Shown here: piece after piece, positions 12,286-24,370 of the stretch | Position numbering within the stretch: position 1 is the first letter of the stretch | Layout: each line of letters opens with the position of its first letter | Program-made: the position numbers and the translations under genes | The notes under the pieces: model-generated | What the model was told of the DNA's origin: nothing | The model's input: the letters and a program-made list of their open reading frames with translations, nothing else | The model's database searches: none | Source: Stichopus chloronotus | Taxonomy: Eukaryota; Echinodermata; Holothuroidea; Aspidochirotida; Stichopodidae | Assembly (NCBI GenBank): GCA_021234535.1 | Contig: CM037840.1 | Location: 18,183,415-18,247,414 of the forward strand | Reading direction: 5' to 3' | Length of the DNA: 64,000 nt

Positions 12286-15200
12286 GTAAGTATAATATCA
12301 AACTACGGATACAATCATTTCACATGTAATTATTGATTTTATTAAGGATTTAATTTTATTAAGTTATTAATTATTCATTTCATTAATTTATTCATTTTAT
12401 TAATTTATTCATTATTCCTTTTTCATTGCATCTCTGATCTCACATCTCATTAGCCATTCAGTTTGAATCAGTGTACTTTTGTTCACTTTGCAAAATGTTT
12501 TGTGTGACAAGAAGGTGTAATTGGAGAACATGACCATTATAATAGTTTGCAACACTAACATTTGGTACTTGTTAGCCTCGATTAAACGCCAAAAAGGACG
12601 GGTTAAGCAGTCCCTCAAGAAAAAGTATTGCTCAAACTTTGTTGCTAAGAGTTGATGGTGTTCCATTTGCAACCAGTAGTGAAAAGCTTTTTTATCCTCA
12701 AGTGACATATGTTTGTGTTTTTGTTTACATTTATTTATGTTTATAAGTGTATACATGTGACCCCATAGGTTGAAATTAAGAACAAATCTCAAGACAAAAT
12801 AATCTCTTTCAATCTCTTGTTTGACTTAAGGCTTCTCAGTCTAGTGCAGCCCAGTTACTAAATCAAATGTCAGTCGAGGTTAACAGAGAATGAAATCTGA
12901 AAGTACAGTATGATACATTTCAACAATGTTAACCATGAACAAGCTGTTGTATGTGTGATACAATAGCCTTACTCAATTGCTGTCCTCAATTTGGTGTGGA
13001 TGAAACCAGCTTTATTATTTGTTATTGGGTCAAAACTTAACCTATCTAAAGACAACATGTGAGGTCTGCAAGTTTTATAAAAGGTTTGTGCCACTTTCGC
13101 TGAAGTCAGTACTGACTTCGAGAAAGTGGCATCCCTTTTATATTTTGTGAGTAGGTTCAGAAACGATTTGAGGTCGTCAAAGTTGAGAATATGACATTGT
13201 AAAGTTATTGCATGTGTTAAAAACCTCCAGAAGGATAACGTTACGTTTGGTCCTAAGTTGTCCTTTATTTTTAAATGTTCATGCGAGGTCGTTCATGAAT
13301 GGAATACTTCATTCAATGATCGAAAATGACAGTATCCACTTAAAAAAGCAATGCAAACTGCTTTAAAACAGTAAAAATGAGAAATCATGTTCGAAAATGA
13401 ATGATTTTTAGTTTGTAAGCGCCCACCTAATATGCAACAATACAGGTCTCACTGTTGTATCAAAACATACCACTCAAGTTGTAGCTTATATCTTTACCAG
13501 GGAATGTGGTATTCAGTGATGCGTTAGCGGAGTATTCACAAATAGTTTACGAACTGATTACTTCATTAATGCGTCAGTGATCAACTGTTTTGGCGAACTG
13601 AATATTCATTACTTCCCATTGGCTTGTCCAATAAAGTGCATGGTTTAGTTGAATGAAACTTTCAACCACTGCATTATGGTGTTTTACACTGTATGTCATT
13701 ATGTCCAAGAATTTGAAATCATATGGAAGAATTTATCAGCTGACATCTATTTATTTTCCCAAACTTTTTTAATGGTGCAAATGAAAAGACTTAGTAAACT
13801 TTTGGACATGAAATTATTATGTTTTACTTTTTGCCCATACATTCACATCAGGGCAAAATTGCTTCATTGTAGCATAGAGGTTTAATCATGTAGTGCTAAC
13901 CGTGTCGATTGTCTAAATGCCAAGTAAGTGGTGATATGAAGTCCTATGAAATATGATGAAGTCACCAGTTGATGGATTTTAGTTTGACAGTCAAATCAAA
14001 TGGTGGAATATTTGAAGGTTAATGATTTATCTTTCGTAAGTCACTTCAGGAGGTTTCCGACCCAAATTTTGTCCAAGTTCGATTAATGTAGTACTTACCA
14101 TAAGTTTTTACCAACATCAGGGACTTTATAAATGTTAAAACATAATGTTGCAGAGAAGTACTGTACCTCAAATTTGTTTGCTATATTAGGTGTACATAAA
14201 GCACATTGAAAGATTTGGAAGTGGTGGTAATGGTTGACCCTTGGTATGTGATACAACTTTAAATGTTATCCTGTTTGCTATTTGTGTAGCCAGCCATAAT
14301 CAGAGCTGTCAATTAGCTGGTATTTAGAAGCTTTAATCATTCAAGGAAATCACAAGAATCACATCAAAATGAGGTAAAAGGTCACATTGAATGCTTGGTG
14401 ACCTTTTATGGGTCCTTTTCACAATATCTGTTGCATGTGTGTACATCCTCAAACTCAGAAGACAAACAAACATGCACGGCAAGCTCACCCCTCTTGCAGT
14501 TGGAAGGGTAAATGTCTGAAAAGCGCACTTTGAAAATACAATCAGGAGTGGGGGGCTGGTTAATATCTAAAAGGGCAATGTGACAAAAAATCTAATTACA
14601 TGTAATATGTCCATGTTTTTATCAAAAGGGCACATATCTGGAATTTTTTTGGGTAAGATACCACCCCCCACTCTGCACCATGCGGTGCTAGCCCTGAAGC
14701 GCTGTCGTACCAGCAACTTGTGCCAAATGTCAGATTTCATTTGGAAAGATATTCTAGAACTCTTTTTTTTCAGACCAACTGCAAATATACAGACACTGTG
14801 CACCTGTAATTCTGTGCCTTGCACATCATATAGAACTACTATTTTGATCTTAAAATTGTGTTTTAATCACTCTAATAGTTTGTGTATTGTCATGAGGCAG
14901 TGTTTGTGATTTCTTCATCTTCCGTTCATCTCACAATTCCTTGCATGAATCGAGATTGCAGAAAGTCTCATCATGTATTGTTCTTAAAGCTAGTATTTAA
15001 TGTAGATTGTGCCCTTATTGTATAATAATCAGGTGTAGTTAATTCCTGTTGAACCAAATATAACATCATTAATGTGCGAGGGTGCTTACAACATCATTAA
15101 TGTTCAAGGGTGCTTACTTTTTTTCACATTTCTTGTCCAACATACAGTACTACAACCTGATACAGCCATACCTCTTCGTGTGGTTCACAGTGCATAGCTC

Positions 15201-15502
15201 TTTTTGATATTAAATGTTTCAAGTTCTAGGAGCTGATAACATCTCTAGCTCATTCTAATTTAAGTGCAGTATGAAGTCATCAGTGAGGCTAGGAGCTGGC
15301 CCCACATTACATGCCTGTCTCTTAGTACCAGTGAATCATATACAGTAGATCCCCTACGTTCATGCAAGTTTACATAACTGCCTCCAGATACATTTAGCAT
15401 AAATGTCACTCATGTCTAGTTATTATGAGAAATCAGGGTTTTATTCCATTCCATTTCGTGTCTTATCAATTCATCACAAGTGTCCCTCTGTTTTTTCCAC
15501 AG
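12286..15502. other. GPCPD1 intron 4, no gene recognised
   Basis: A 3.2-kb intron between the HRG and PEN exons. It contains the hairpin at 13076-13142 and a spaced inverted pair AAAAGGTCAC/GTGACCTTTT (14376-14407). Nothing else is recognised. Confidence 0.6.
13076..13142. repeat. Near-perfect hairpin centred on an 18-bp palindrome
   Basis: The centre is GAAGTCAGTACTGACTTC, with no loop. Outward, CCACTTTC pairs with GAAAGTGG and TATAAAAGG with CCTTTTATA, interrupted by small mismatches. The total is about 66 bp. Confidence 0.8.
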
Positions 15503-15572
15503 GCGTGAAGCCCAAGGGTCAACAACTTTTCCTGAGAATACTGTAGCAGCGTTCAAAGAAGCCCATAGACAA
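15503..15572 (+). CDS. GPCPD1: GPCPD1 exon (visible exon 5), PEN motif
   Basis: Twenty-four codons (201-224) between acceptor ttccacag and donor CAA|gtgagt. It contains TTFPENTVAAFKEA, the conserved Glu-Asn of GDPD enzymes (E212, N213), where Glu helps bind the active-site metal. It follows the HRG motif at normal family spacing. Confidence 0.93.
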
Positions 15573-16431
15573 GTGAGTATCAACAACGTAACATAATCAT
15601 TCCTGTGAGGTCCTCAATGTCACCCCCTTGTTTGTCCTCTTGCTCCAATTTGCTGCTATGTATGCTTTTAGAGATGTTTTATTAAATTTGACATTAATGT
15701 GTCTGTGTTCAGTGAGACACGTTCACAGGGACCTCAATTTCTCTTAGCTCGGCAGCATTCAGCAGTGTTCCTGCCAGATTCCTCTTTGATGTTGCACTTT
15801 ACATTCTAAAGTTTATTTTCCTTCTCTTCTTTTTTGAGCTTCAAGTTACTTGAGAAATTGATTGTAAACATATCAAACCTGAAGTAAACAAACACGGCAA
15901 GTTAAAGGTATCTAGAGAATGCTGGAATTAAAGTAAAGTTTGCTGAAACTACTTGCACAGCCTTGAGAGAGGTAACGTCTGAGATACAGTAAGACTGCCT
16001 GCAGCAGAATGTAAGTGTAAGCCTGAGACTAGTTGTGTATTGTAGTGTACAGTACAAGTCAGATACCGTTTGTGTGCTGTAATGTCAGACTGGTTGTGTG
16101 ATGTAATATAGATGTCAAACTGGTCGTGTGCTGTAGTGTGTAGATGTCAAACCGGTTGGTCACGGTAGTGTAGTGTTTAATTTAGAAGTGACCATATTGT
16201 TGATCGGTTTATGTAGGAAATGTGGAGCCAGATTTGTCAATTCAAAAGTCATGATGCTTTTTGCTCACTATGGCACAACCAATTGCCGTAGATGCAGTAT
16301 TTGTGGCTTATAGTCTTATTCCATAACAACAACAAACCAGTGAAAGCTTTAATTAGTCAATTCACTTAGTATTTTGCTGTTTGTAGTTACAGTAGAGTTT
16401 ATCAATATATGTTATTTATTTTAATTCACAG

Positions 16432-16524
16432 TCCGTGCCTATGGTGGAGTTTGATGTCCATGTAACCAGAGATCATTTTCCAGTAATTTTCCATGATTTT
16501 GATACCGACCTGGGAATTGAAGAG
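16432..16524 (+). CDS. GPCPD1: GPCPD1 exon (visible exon 6), EFDV and HD motifs
   Basis: Thirty-one codons (225-255) between acceptor aattcacag and donor GAG|gtttga. VEFDVHVTRD supplies metal ligands E230 and D232, and PVIFHDFD supplies the second catalytic histidine H245. Together with exons 4 and 5 this completes the GDPD active-site set, so nothing suggests loss of activity. Confidence 0.95.
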
Positions 16525-16692
16525 GTTTGACTTGTTTCGTAAACTATATTTGAAATTAGGAAAAACTGGCTCACTGATTAGCTGGAGACCTTGTGCTTTA
16601 AAAGCAAACATAAGGAGAATTTACCACATAGTTGTTGAAGTTAGGCTAACGAAGATGTGAATTATGACAGTAAGATGAAAAGTAGAACAACA

Positions 16693-16935
16693 AGCAACCC
16701 AAGTAACACAGTATGTAACCCAGTAACACAGTAAGTAATATAATATGTAACACAGTATGTGGCAAACTATATATACAACAGTAGGTTGCTTTATAGTAAC
16801 ACAGTTATTTACATAATGAGTTTCATAGTAAGTAAGCAACACTGTGAAAAACACTATAAGCAACATAATATGTAAGACAGTGAGCTGCATCAGTGACACA
16901 ATATTAGTGTAGCAAGTAACACAGTGAGTAACATA
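16693..16935 (+). repeat. Degenerate AGTAACACAGTATGT repeats
   Basis: Roughly 12-20-bp variants of AAGTAACACAGTATGT recur through this 240-bp stretch just after GPCPD1 exon 6. Confidence 0.65.
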
Positions 16936-18120
16936 ACCTTAGTAACTAGCAGGAATAAACAACCCAGTTGTTGAAGTAGAATAAGAAATAGCTATGAAAC
17001 AACTTTGGAGTGCCACATTACGATAAAAAGTAACTTAGATATTTAAGTACTCTGTAAAGCAGCAAAATATTTTGTCAAATATCATAGTTGACCAAAGTAG
17101 GCAGTAAAAAACAGAAGATTTTTAGATGACGTATTTGCTCCAGAAGCGCATTAAAATACCGATGGACTTATAACTTGGCTGGAGGATGAAGAGGGAGAAG
17201 TGGGTGGGGCAGGGACCTTGGGGGTTAATAGGTGGTTCAAGCAGCACCACAGTCATACAAAGAACTGGCTCAACAGTATAGTGACCTCGCCTGAGTCTGA
17301 CATATGAGCATACTGATAAGCATTGGCACATGTCATGCACAGAAAACGTGAGAAAAATGCACAGAATACATACAGGACAAACACCTCAGAACAAGGTGAA
17401 GTAGTCTAGTTCAAGTTTACTAAAGAAAAAAACAAAATTTATTTGAAAATTCAGGAACAAATCAAAGTTTTTTCCTTTTCTCAAGAAAGTCATTGGCACT
17501 TCATTCAGCTCTAGATGAGTCTACGGCTTGACAAGATGAAGCCTCTAGAACTGATTGCAGAATAATAGAACACTTTACAAAGTCTTCAGAATCATGCAGT
17601 GAACGAATGCTGATAAACTAGATTACTATAAGGTGCAAACCAAATGGACTGCTCCTATTGCAACCTGTTATGAGTCAAGTGCAAATATTGTCATTGTCAC
17701 TTACTCGGTCACCAAATCTTAAGCTTTTTTTCGCCAAATGAAACCTCTTGGGATTTTTGTTGTAGTACATAAACTTGTCCTAATGGTACATTTAATGGTA
17801 CATGTCAATGCAACACAATGACTAGTATCCCTCATACTGTGGCACTACTTAAAACTTGCCGGAAGTCTAACAGTTCTGGTATGCTACCTGCTCTTGAAAT
17901 ATTGGATGAGGGGATTCTGTATCCAACCCCACATCAAGGAACTCCATGACATGAGTGGTGGAGGGAGAGGGAGAGGCATTGCTATAACCCCCCCACCACC
18001 TTTCCATATAGGACTGATTTACCAGCTCTGATAGCCTTTCAAACTTCTCAGCCAAGGTAAAAAGAGCATAGTTAATAGTGGTGTCACGCGTGCTTTATAA
18101 CCATGTGTGCGTCTAGTTTT

Positions 18121-19163
18121 TGGTTTCGATGATAGTCATAACCTTTGTAATCACGAATGCGTGTGTGTGTGTATGTATGTGTGTGTGTATGTGTGTGTGT
18201 ATGTATGTTTGTGACGCCCTACCTTGTAAACACGATATCTCAAGAAGGGAAGCTTAGAGAGATCTCATATTTGGTATGTAGGTGTACTACATTGAGTAGA
18301 AGAACCCTATTGTTTTTGGTGGAGGTCAAAGGTCATTTGGGGTCAACAGGGGTCAAATTGTGAAAACCTTGCAAACATGATATCTCAATAAGGGAAGCTT
18401 GGACAGATCTCATATTTGGTATGTAGATGAACCACATTGAGTAGAAGAACCCTATTGTTTTTGGTGGAGGTCAAAGGTCATTTGGGGTCAACAGGGGTCA
18501 AATTGTGAAAACCTTGTAAACACGGTATGTCAAGAAGGGAAGCTTGGACAGATCTCATATTTGGTATGTAGATGTACCACATCATGTGAATCTTATTGAG
18601 TACAAGAACGCTTTTATTTTAATGGAGGTCAACGATCACTTGAGGTCAACAAGGGTGAAACTGTGAAAACATTGTAAATAAACTGCGTCAATATACCTGG
18701 CATACATAGCATGGCACCTAACATGTACACCAAACTACCAGGTACACTTAGAAATGTGGATAACACTTAGCAAAAAGTAAAGCCGTGTGAAGGAAGCAAT
18801 TGATACCTGCTCGCTCGCTCAGGTAGTCTTTCAGAGAGAACACAACTGAACTGCAAACATATACTAACCTTCACACAATGGCTTGTGCTTCATTGCCCAA
18901 AGGATGGTTGCAATATGCATGCTATAGTTAGAAGTATAAAATTGGAATAGTCCGTGATTAGGGGTTACAGAAAATTCCAAGACACGCGCTTCAGGTTGTG
19001 TACATGAAAGCTGTGCACCTTGCAGGGCACATCAAACACAAATTAGCATTTTAGCACAGAAAGATAAAAAACTTGGCGACAATGGAACATCAAAATAAGT
19101 AAAAATGTTTGTAAGACATAAAAACAATCAAAAAAAAATCTCTTAAGCAGATCATCGAAACCA
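18121..19163 (+). mobile_element. Composite repeat element B1 carrying three 146-bp units
   Basis: TGGTTTCGATGAT (18121) and its exact inverse ATCATCGAAACCA (19151-19163) bracket a GT microsatellite (about 18158-18210), three 145-146-bp units (18216-18670) and a unique tail. The tail is matched in reverse at 52260-52740. Units contain GATATCTCAAGAAGGGAAGC and AGGTCAAAGGTCA (18323 and 18468). It lies in the intron before GPCPD1 exon 7. No protein is encoded. Confidence 0.7.
18323..18480 (+). promoter_or_regulatory. Two perfect DR1 motifs 145 bp apart in element B1
   Basis: AGGTCAAAGGTCA occurs at 18323-18335 and 18468-18480. Each is followed by a further GGGTCA-type half-site. A third unit has a degenerate site near 18625. 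Confidence 0.35.
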
Positions 19164-19483
19164 CAATGCATTTCTGCATTCTGGTTTCAAGAGTTTTCAC
19201 AACCAGTTGGCCCAGATTTCATAGTCAGTGGGCCGCTTGGGTGGTTTTCATTTCCGTAGGCACACTTTACTACAGTGTAGTGTAATTTTTTTTTTTTTTT
19301 CACTGCTTTGTCGTCTGATGTCACATATCATGGATGTGCTCTCAATTTGACTCGCATAACAGTTTAAATGTTCTTCTGTGCTAATAGTTATACTATGTGG
19401 AGCATGAACTGAGCATTTTTGCTGTAATTTAAAGTGTATTTGATTCCAGGTTACTGCATTTCAAACAATGACATTTTATTGCC

Positions 19484-19835
19484 TTAAAGGGAAATAGGGC
19501 GTTTAGAATATACCAACATGGCATACAAATAAAATAGCCTTAGTCATTGTCAAACCATTCATTCGTATCAATAAACATCTGCAAAAGCTTCATCTCATCA
19601 AAACATTATGCATGCGTTGAGTAACGGAAGATGCATCATTTGAATTTTGGAAAGTTTGGGTGAACAAATTATTGCTGAGCAACAAACAACTGAATTTCTA
19701 TCTGTGAGAAACTTAGTTCTCGAAAAGAAGGCTGCTGTCCTTCCTTTTTTAAATAACCTATCATTCTATGTCCACAAACATTGGTTTTGAAAATATGTTT
19801 GTTTTTCGTGAAACAAACGCCCTATTTCCCTTTAA
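19484..19835 (+). mobile_element. TTAA-type MITE, copy 3
   Basis: A full-length copy with TTAA at 19484-19487 and 19832-19835 and near-consensus inverted ends (AGGGAAATAGGGCGTTT and AACGCCCTATTTCCCT). It lies in the GPCPD1 intron before exon 7 and abuts a second, shortened copy. Confidence 0.88.
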
Positions 19836-19952
19836 AGGGAAATGAGGCATTTGTTTCACAGAAAACAACCATATTTTTAAAACTAACATGTGTGGACATG
19901 AATTGTAGTGAAATTGAGTGCTGTTTGTTTAACATGTTAGTTTCCCCTTTAA
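19832..19952 (-). mobile_element. TTAA-type MITE, short inverted copy sharing a TTAA
   Basis: This roughly 117-bp element begins at the right-hand TTAA of copy 3 and ends TTTCCCCTTTAA at 19952. Its first part reads as the reverse complement of the 3' portion of the full-length element, and the rest has been deleted. Confidence 0.7.
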
Positions 19953-20009
19953 ACAGATCTAAAGAAACCTGACACATTTCAATTCATATTTTTGTAAATT
20001 ATTACACAG

Positions 20010-20087
20010 AAGGAATCTGGAAAGTTGCTGGACTTTGCTACAGTGCACATCAGTGGCTTGACTCTCAAACAGACAGAAGTATTCAGG
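20010..20087 (+). CDS. GPCPD1: GPCPD1 exon (visible exon 7)
   Basis: Twenty-six codons (256-281), starting KESGKLLDFATVHI and ending TEVFR, between acceptor attacacag and donor AGG|gtaaat, phase 0 at both ends. The ISGLTLKQTEV stretch matches the position of vertebrate VKELTFDQLQL after the HD motif. Confidence 0.85.
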
Positions 20088-20905
20088 GTAAATTATAACT
20101 GTTATGTATTCCTTGAAGATAAAGATATAAATTTGCAAGTTGAAATGAGACATGTTCATCTGTTTTGTGCTCATATTGATAATTATTCAATAGTACTGTG
20201 GATGAATGTTTTTGTCTGACTTTATGGCTGAGCTAAAGAAAGAAACTGCATTCATTTCCATAAAAATCCATTAGTCTAATTGTTCACTTTGATAATTATG
20301 TTTTCTGGATGAACATCTAAAAAACCTTAAGAAATAAGAGGTCGGTTAGGTTGTGAAACAAATTCTCTCTCACAACTTTGAAAACCAAATAAAGGATTTT
20401 CCCTGACAATGTTATCAAGACAAGCTAAATTACTGCATTACTTGACTGTGATGATATTACTCCTTCACCTCTTTCAAAAGTCTTATGAATTACTGCACAT
20501 GAAAATCTTAGTTGGTAGAAACATACTTCTGAGATTAAAAAAGGTTTATAAATCTAATGGTGTTATCAATAGACTAAAAGGAATTTTTGTCAGAAATACA
20601 CTTATTACTCTTCGTAATCATAACTTTAGACCTTTTGCTTAGGGTAATGCACCTTACCTATCTACTCAATTATTTATTCAAACTGAAGTGTTTTATCTTC
20701 AATATAAGTCATGTAAATTATAGATCACACATTTCCTCATTATTCATACACTTAAAAACAGGACAACATACTATCAACTAGAAATATTTCTTTACAAATC
20801 TCACCATTCATTTCTTCCATCAGCCTGTGATGACTTTTGCACTTGCAACACAAGCTATCACACTTAAATTTCACTAAACTTCAATCTTAACACTAAAATT
20901 CAATC

Positions 20906-21457
20906 TTAAAGGTTGTGTGACATGAAAATGGCATATTGGAATATTGGCCCTATTAGTCATTAAAAATATCGAAAATAGCCACAAATTTCAACAAAATCCA
21001 TCAAATATTGTAAATTTTACAGACAAGTTCCTGTCATATACCTGCAGCATGAATAAAACTGAGCTAAGTATGCATATTCATGACATCAAGAGACGGACTC
21101 TCATGAAATGTCTCAGATTATCCTTTGTTTACTTGAAATTAAGTTCAAGGACAATTGAAAATTTTATAATGCACCAAGGGTTTTATTTTGGAAGCATGCG
21201 TTTTCTTCTTTAAAAATATTGATATCACTAATCATTGTGAAAGCCAATAATTAAGTGATAATACTGCCAAATGAAATACCGACTCCGTGCAACACTCCAC
21301 GTGATCATGCTTGCATTTTCATTGAACTTTGGAAAGTTGTATCTCAAAAACGGTAACGGATGGAAACATAATTTCAATGGATTTTCATTCAGGGTTGCAC
21401 TCTTAAACATGTGAATAAAGCCAACTCTTTTCTGGATATATGTCACACGACCTTTAG
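20906..21457. mobile_element. Second TTAA-type MITE with GTGTGACAT ends
   Basis: The left end is TTAA-AGGTTGTGTGACAT and the right end ATGTCACACGACCT-TTAG, inverted repeats of 14 bp with one mismatch, 552 bp apart. The interior has no recognisable transposase; two open frames inside (20944-21213 and, overhanging the right end, 21228-21509) look non-coding. It is a different family from the AAAGGGAAATAGGGC element. Confidence 0.7.
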
Positions 21458-22069
21458 AAAGTTTTAAACCATCCTTACTTTCTGTTCTCAAATACAATCT
21501 ATGAGGCACATGTGTTTATTTTGTGATCTGTCTTCAACTTTGGAATTCACTTATTCTCTGATCAAAATTCTCTCTTACTAACATATGTAGGTTGAAACAA
21601 TTCCTTCTACAATAGATAGCCAAAAATAATTAGTTGATGACACTGCCATTCTTTTCCTTTGTTTTACTCTCTTTGTTCTTTTCTAACAATTGTTTATCCT
21701 GAACACTTGCTCTAATTCTTCTGTTGTCTTGTTTCTGGTTTTAAAGGGACTAGAACAGAAAATGTTGCACTTCCTTCTGGTTGTGCTCCTTCCATCTTTT
21801 GATATTTTTTTTCTTTGTAGTGTTGTCCGTCACTTTGATACTTATGTACTATGGATAAAACAAAGAAGACAAAAGAAACTTGAACTCTTCTACAGATCGA
21901 CTTAAAGCTCGGACACTGCATGCCGGCGATAAATTAAGTGGTGTGAAATCGATGTTCATTATGGAACAATTCAACTCCATACTAACAATTATACTTTTGT
22001 TAGCTGGCTGACAATTCTTAATCATTCTTTAATGACACCCATTGCAATTCTCTCCCTTTCTTTTATTAG

Positions 22070-22097
22070 AACTTGCAACCATCTCACCAAGGACCAG
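22070..22097 (+). CDS. GPCPD1: GPCPD1 exon (visible exon 8), 28-nt microexon
   Basis: A 28-base exon (NLQPSHQGP plus one base) between acceptor cttttattag and donor CCAG|gtaatc. It converts phase 0 to phase 1, exactly what exons 7 and 9 need. The short length lowers confidence, but removing it would break the frame. Confidence 0.7.
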
Positions 22098-23486
22098 GTA
22101 ATCATTATGCATACTGCTTGTCATACGTTCCTTTTAACTGTTTAATTGACTTTAAAAATTACAACAAAGTATTCTACATTGGTGGTCACTTCTCAGTTAA
22201 AGGTGTGACTGGACAAATGTTTCCCCTGGATAAATACCTTCCCAGACAAATACCTCTGAAAAATTTCCCCCCCCCCCATATGAGTGCTGTTTACCTGGTG
22301 GTTGACTGTGATCACACTATTGTTTTGTTCATCTTAATCAGGAAGTATTGTTATCTTAAACAGAATTTTTTTTAACTTAGCCTTGAAGTTTTTTTCAGTT
22401 CTGCTACATGTAGTCCTGTTGTTCAGTATCAGTAAATCTTCCAGTACCAATGCAAGTAATTTTTGACACTTGCCATGAAGCATTATTAGACCATGCCCTT
22501 AATCGTGATGAGGGGGGGAGGGATTTTTGGAGGGTTAAAAAAACTATCAACATTTTGCCACATGCGCCGGTTAGCCCACCTCGTATTCGGGACACCTTAG
22601 AAATCTGACCTGGTTTCGGGCCTGTGTAAAACTACACAATAATAATAATTTACTGCACCTCTAATTGTGTATCCTTCCAGTCTTGTTCAGGAGATTTCTT
22701 GTTTTGGTTCCGAACTGGAAACCTCATTTCAAACATACTTGTTGGGATTTCATCTGAAACAATGAAGACTTACACAACTGATGTTACACCCTATCCCACC
22801 TGACTGTTTATTCTTATTCACTAGTGACAAAATTTTTTTGATGTTTGTCCACTGGGAGTTTCATCACCTAGAGTGGTAGTGTAGAATCGATTGGTTTACC
22901 CACCATGTGAATTGGCAGAAATTCCACAAAGGTACCAAGTCAAATGAGCATTGAAGGTCAATACGTATCTCTGTAACAGTCCAACTCACTTCAGAGCAAC
23001 AGTTAATTCCACATGAATGAAAGTAACACCCTACTAGTCCAGCAGTCTCAGAAAATTGCGGCGAAGTGTTGTTGATGTCCTGCACATACGTGGACTACTT
23101 AATAAGTCTTGACAATGCTATCTTAATTACAATCTAAATCCAGAGATGCCATGTATTAAAGCAATATTCCAGTAGAAGGATTGAACTTTGAAAATTAAAA
23201 TTAGCAAATTATTTGTGTATCTAATCAAGAGTTGCAGTCGGCAGCTTGTGGACCATTCGTCATGCAAATACTTATGGCAGACTTTGGAAATTTCTTTTTC
23301 TTTTGCTAGATGCCTCAGAGGTATGAAATAAATTAGGAATAGTTACAATAAATGGCAGTTCACTTTAGATTGCTCGCAATTCCTACAGTGTGGTAGTTTT
23401 AAAGGAATTTTCTTCAGTTGGTATCAGTTTTGTTGTGCTGTTATTTGGTCAAGGTGATATTGACACATCACAAAAAGAATAACTGT

Positions 23487-23962
23487 AAGTGTGATATCCA
23501 TCCTGGTTCCTTTTACTGTGACATGCTGATGTTGTTATTGTGACATCCTTGTGTTTGTTAGTGTGGCATCCTGGTTCTTGTAAGTGTGACATTCTGTTGC
23601 TTGTTAGTGTGACATCCTGGTGCTTGTTAGTGTAGCATCCTGGTGCTTGTTATTGTGACATCCTGGTGCTTGTAAGTGTGACATCCTGGTGCATGTTACT
23701 GTATTGCTTGTGACTGTGACATCCTGGTGCTTGTGACTGTACCTACCTGGTGCTTGTGACTGACATCCTGGTGTTTGTTACCATAACATCCTGGTGCTAG
23801 TGACTGTGACATCTTGGTGCTTGTTACTGTGACACCCAGTGCTTGTTACTGTGACATCCTGGTGCTCGTGACTGTGACATCCTGGTGCTTGTTACTGTGA
23901 CACCCTGGTGCTTGTTAGCATAACATCCTGGTGCTTGTGACTGTGACATCCTGGTGCTTGGC
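23487..23962 (+). repeat. Minisatellite of ~23-bp GTGACATCCTGGTGCTTGTTA units
   Basis: About 20 units of roughly 22-24 bp, alternating TTGTTACT and TTGTGACT variants. The unit length is not a stable multiple of three and no frame is kept. Confidence 0.85.
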
Positions 23963-24112
23963 AGTGTTCAATTTCTATTGCTGCCTCATCATTCTTTTTT
24001 CTTTTGTAGTGTAATTGTATGCTATGCAAATAGTGGCACGTTCCTTTCAATAGCTTGATGCACTTGTAGTTTTGTGAATCAGTGTATTTTTATGTTTCTT
24101 TATGTGTTTGTT

Positions 24113-24370
24113 TCTTCAAGAGCAAATCTTTTGTGATCTGTAAACCAAGTCATTTGTGGTCTGTAAATTAAATCTGTTGTGATCTGTGCACCAAATCATC
24201 TGCGATTTGCAATTCAAGGCACTTGTGATGTGTAAAGTAAGCCATCTGTGATTTGTAAACCAAGTCAATTGTGAGCAGTAAACTAAGTCAATAGTGATGT
24301 GTAAACCAAGTTGTCTGTGATTTGCAATTCAATCCACTCGTGAGGTGTAAACCAAGTCATCTGTGATTAT
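24113..24370 (+). repeat. Minisatellite of ~28-bp CATCTGTGATTTGTAAACCAAGT units
   Basis: About nine diverged units built on CATCTGTGATTTGTAAACCA. It begins about 150 bp after the 23-bp minisatellite but has an unrelated unit. Confidence 0.75.

Larger units (their letters stand above)
16525..20009. other. GPCPD1 intron 6, repeat-rich, no gene recognised
   Basis: Contains a GTAACACAGTA-type repeat (16693-16935), composite element B1 (18121-19163) and the paired TTAA MITEs (19484-19952). Open frames in the region are repeat-derived or short. Confidence 0.6.

Noticed and set aside
14376..14407. Inverted AGGTCA half-sites (AAAAGGTCAC and GTGACCTTTT)
   Set aside because: The spacing of about 12 bases is not a standard nuclear-receptor inverted-repeat spacing; left as a weak hairpin only.
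20944..21509. Two open frames of about 90 codons, one on each strand
   Set aside because: They lie in or across the MITE bounded by GTGTGACAT ends and show no transposase motifs.
22681..22801. About 40 open codons after an acceptor-like ttccag, possible alternative last exon of GPCPD1
   Set aside because: In the phase required by exon 8 it reads an unrelated peptide, and the frame that looks better does not match that phase.
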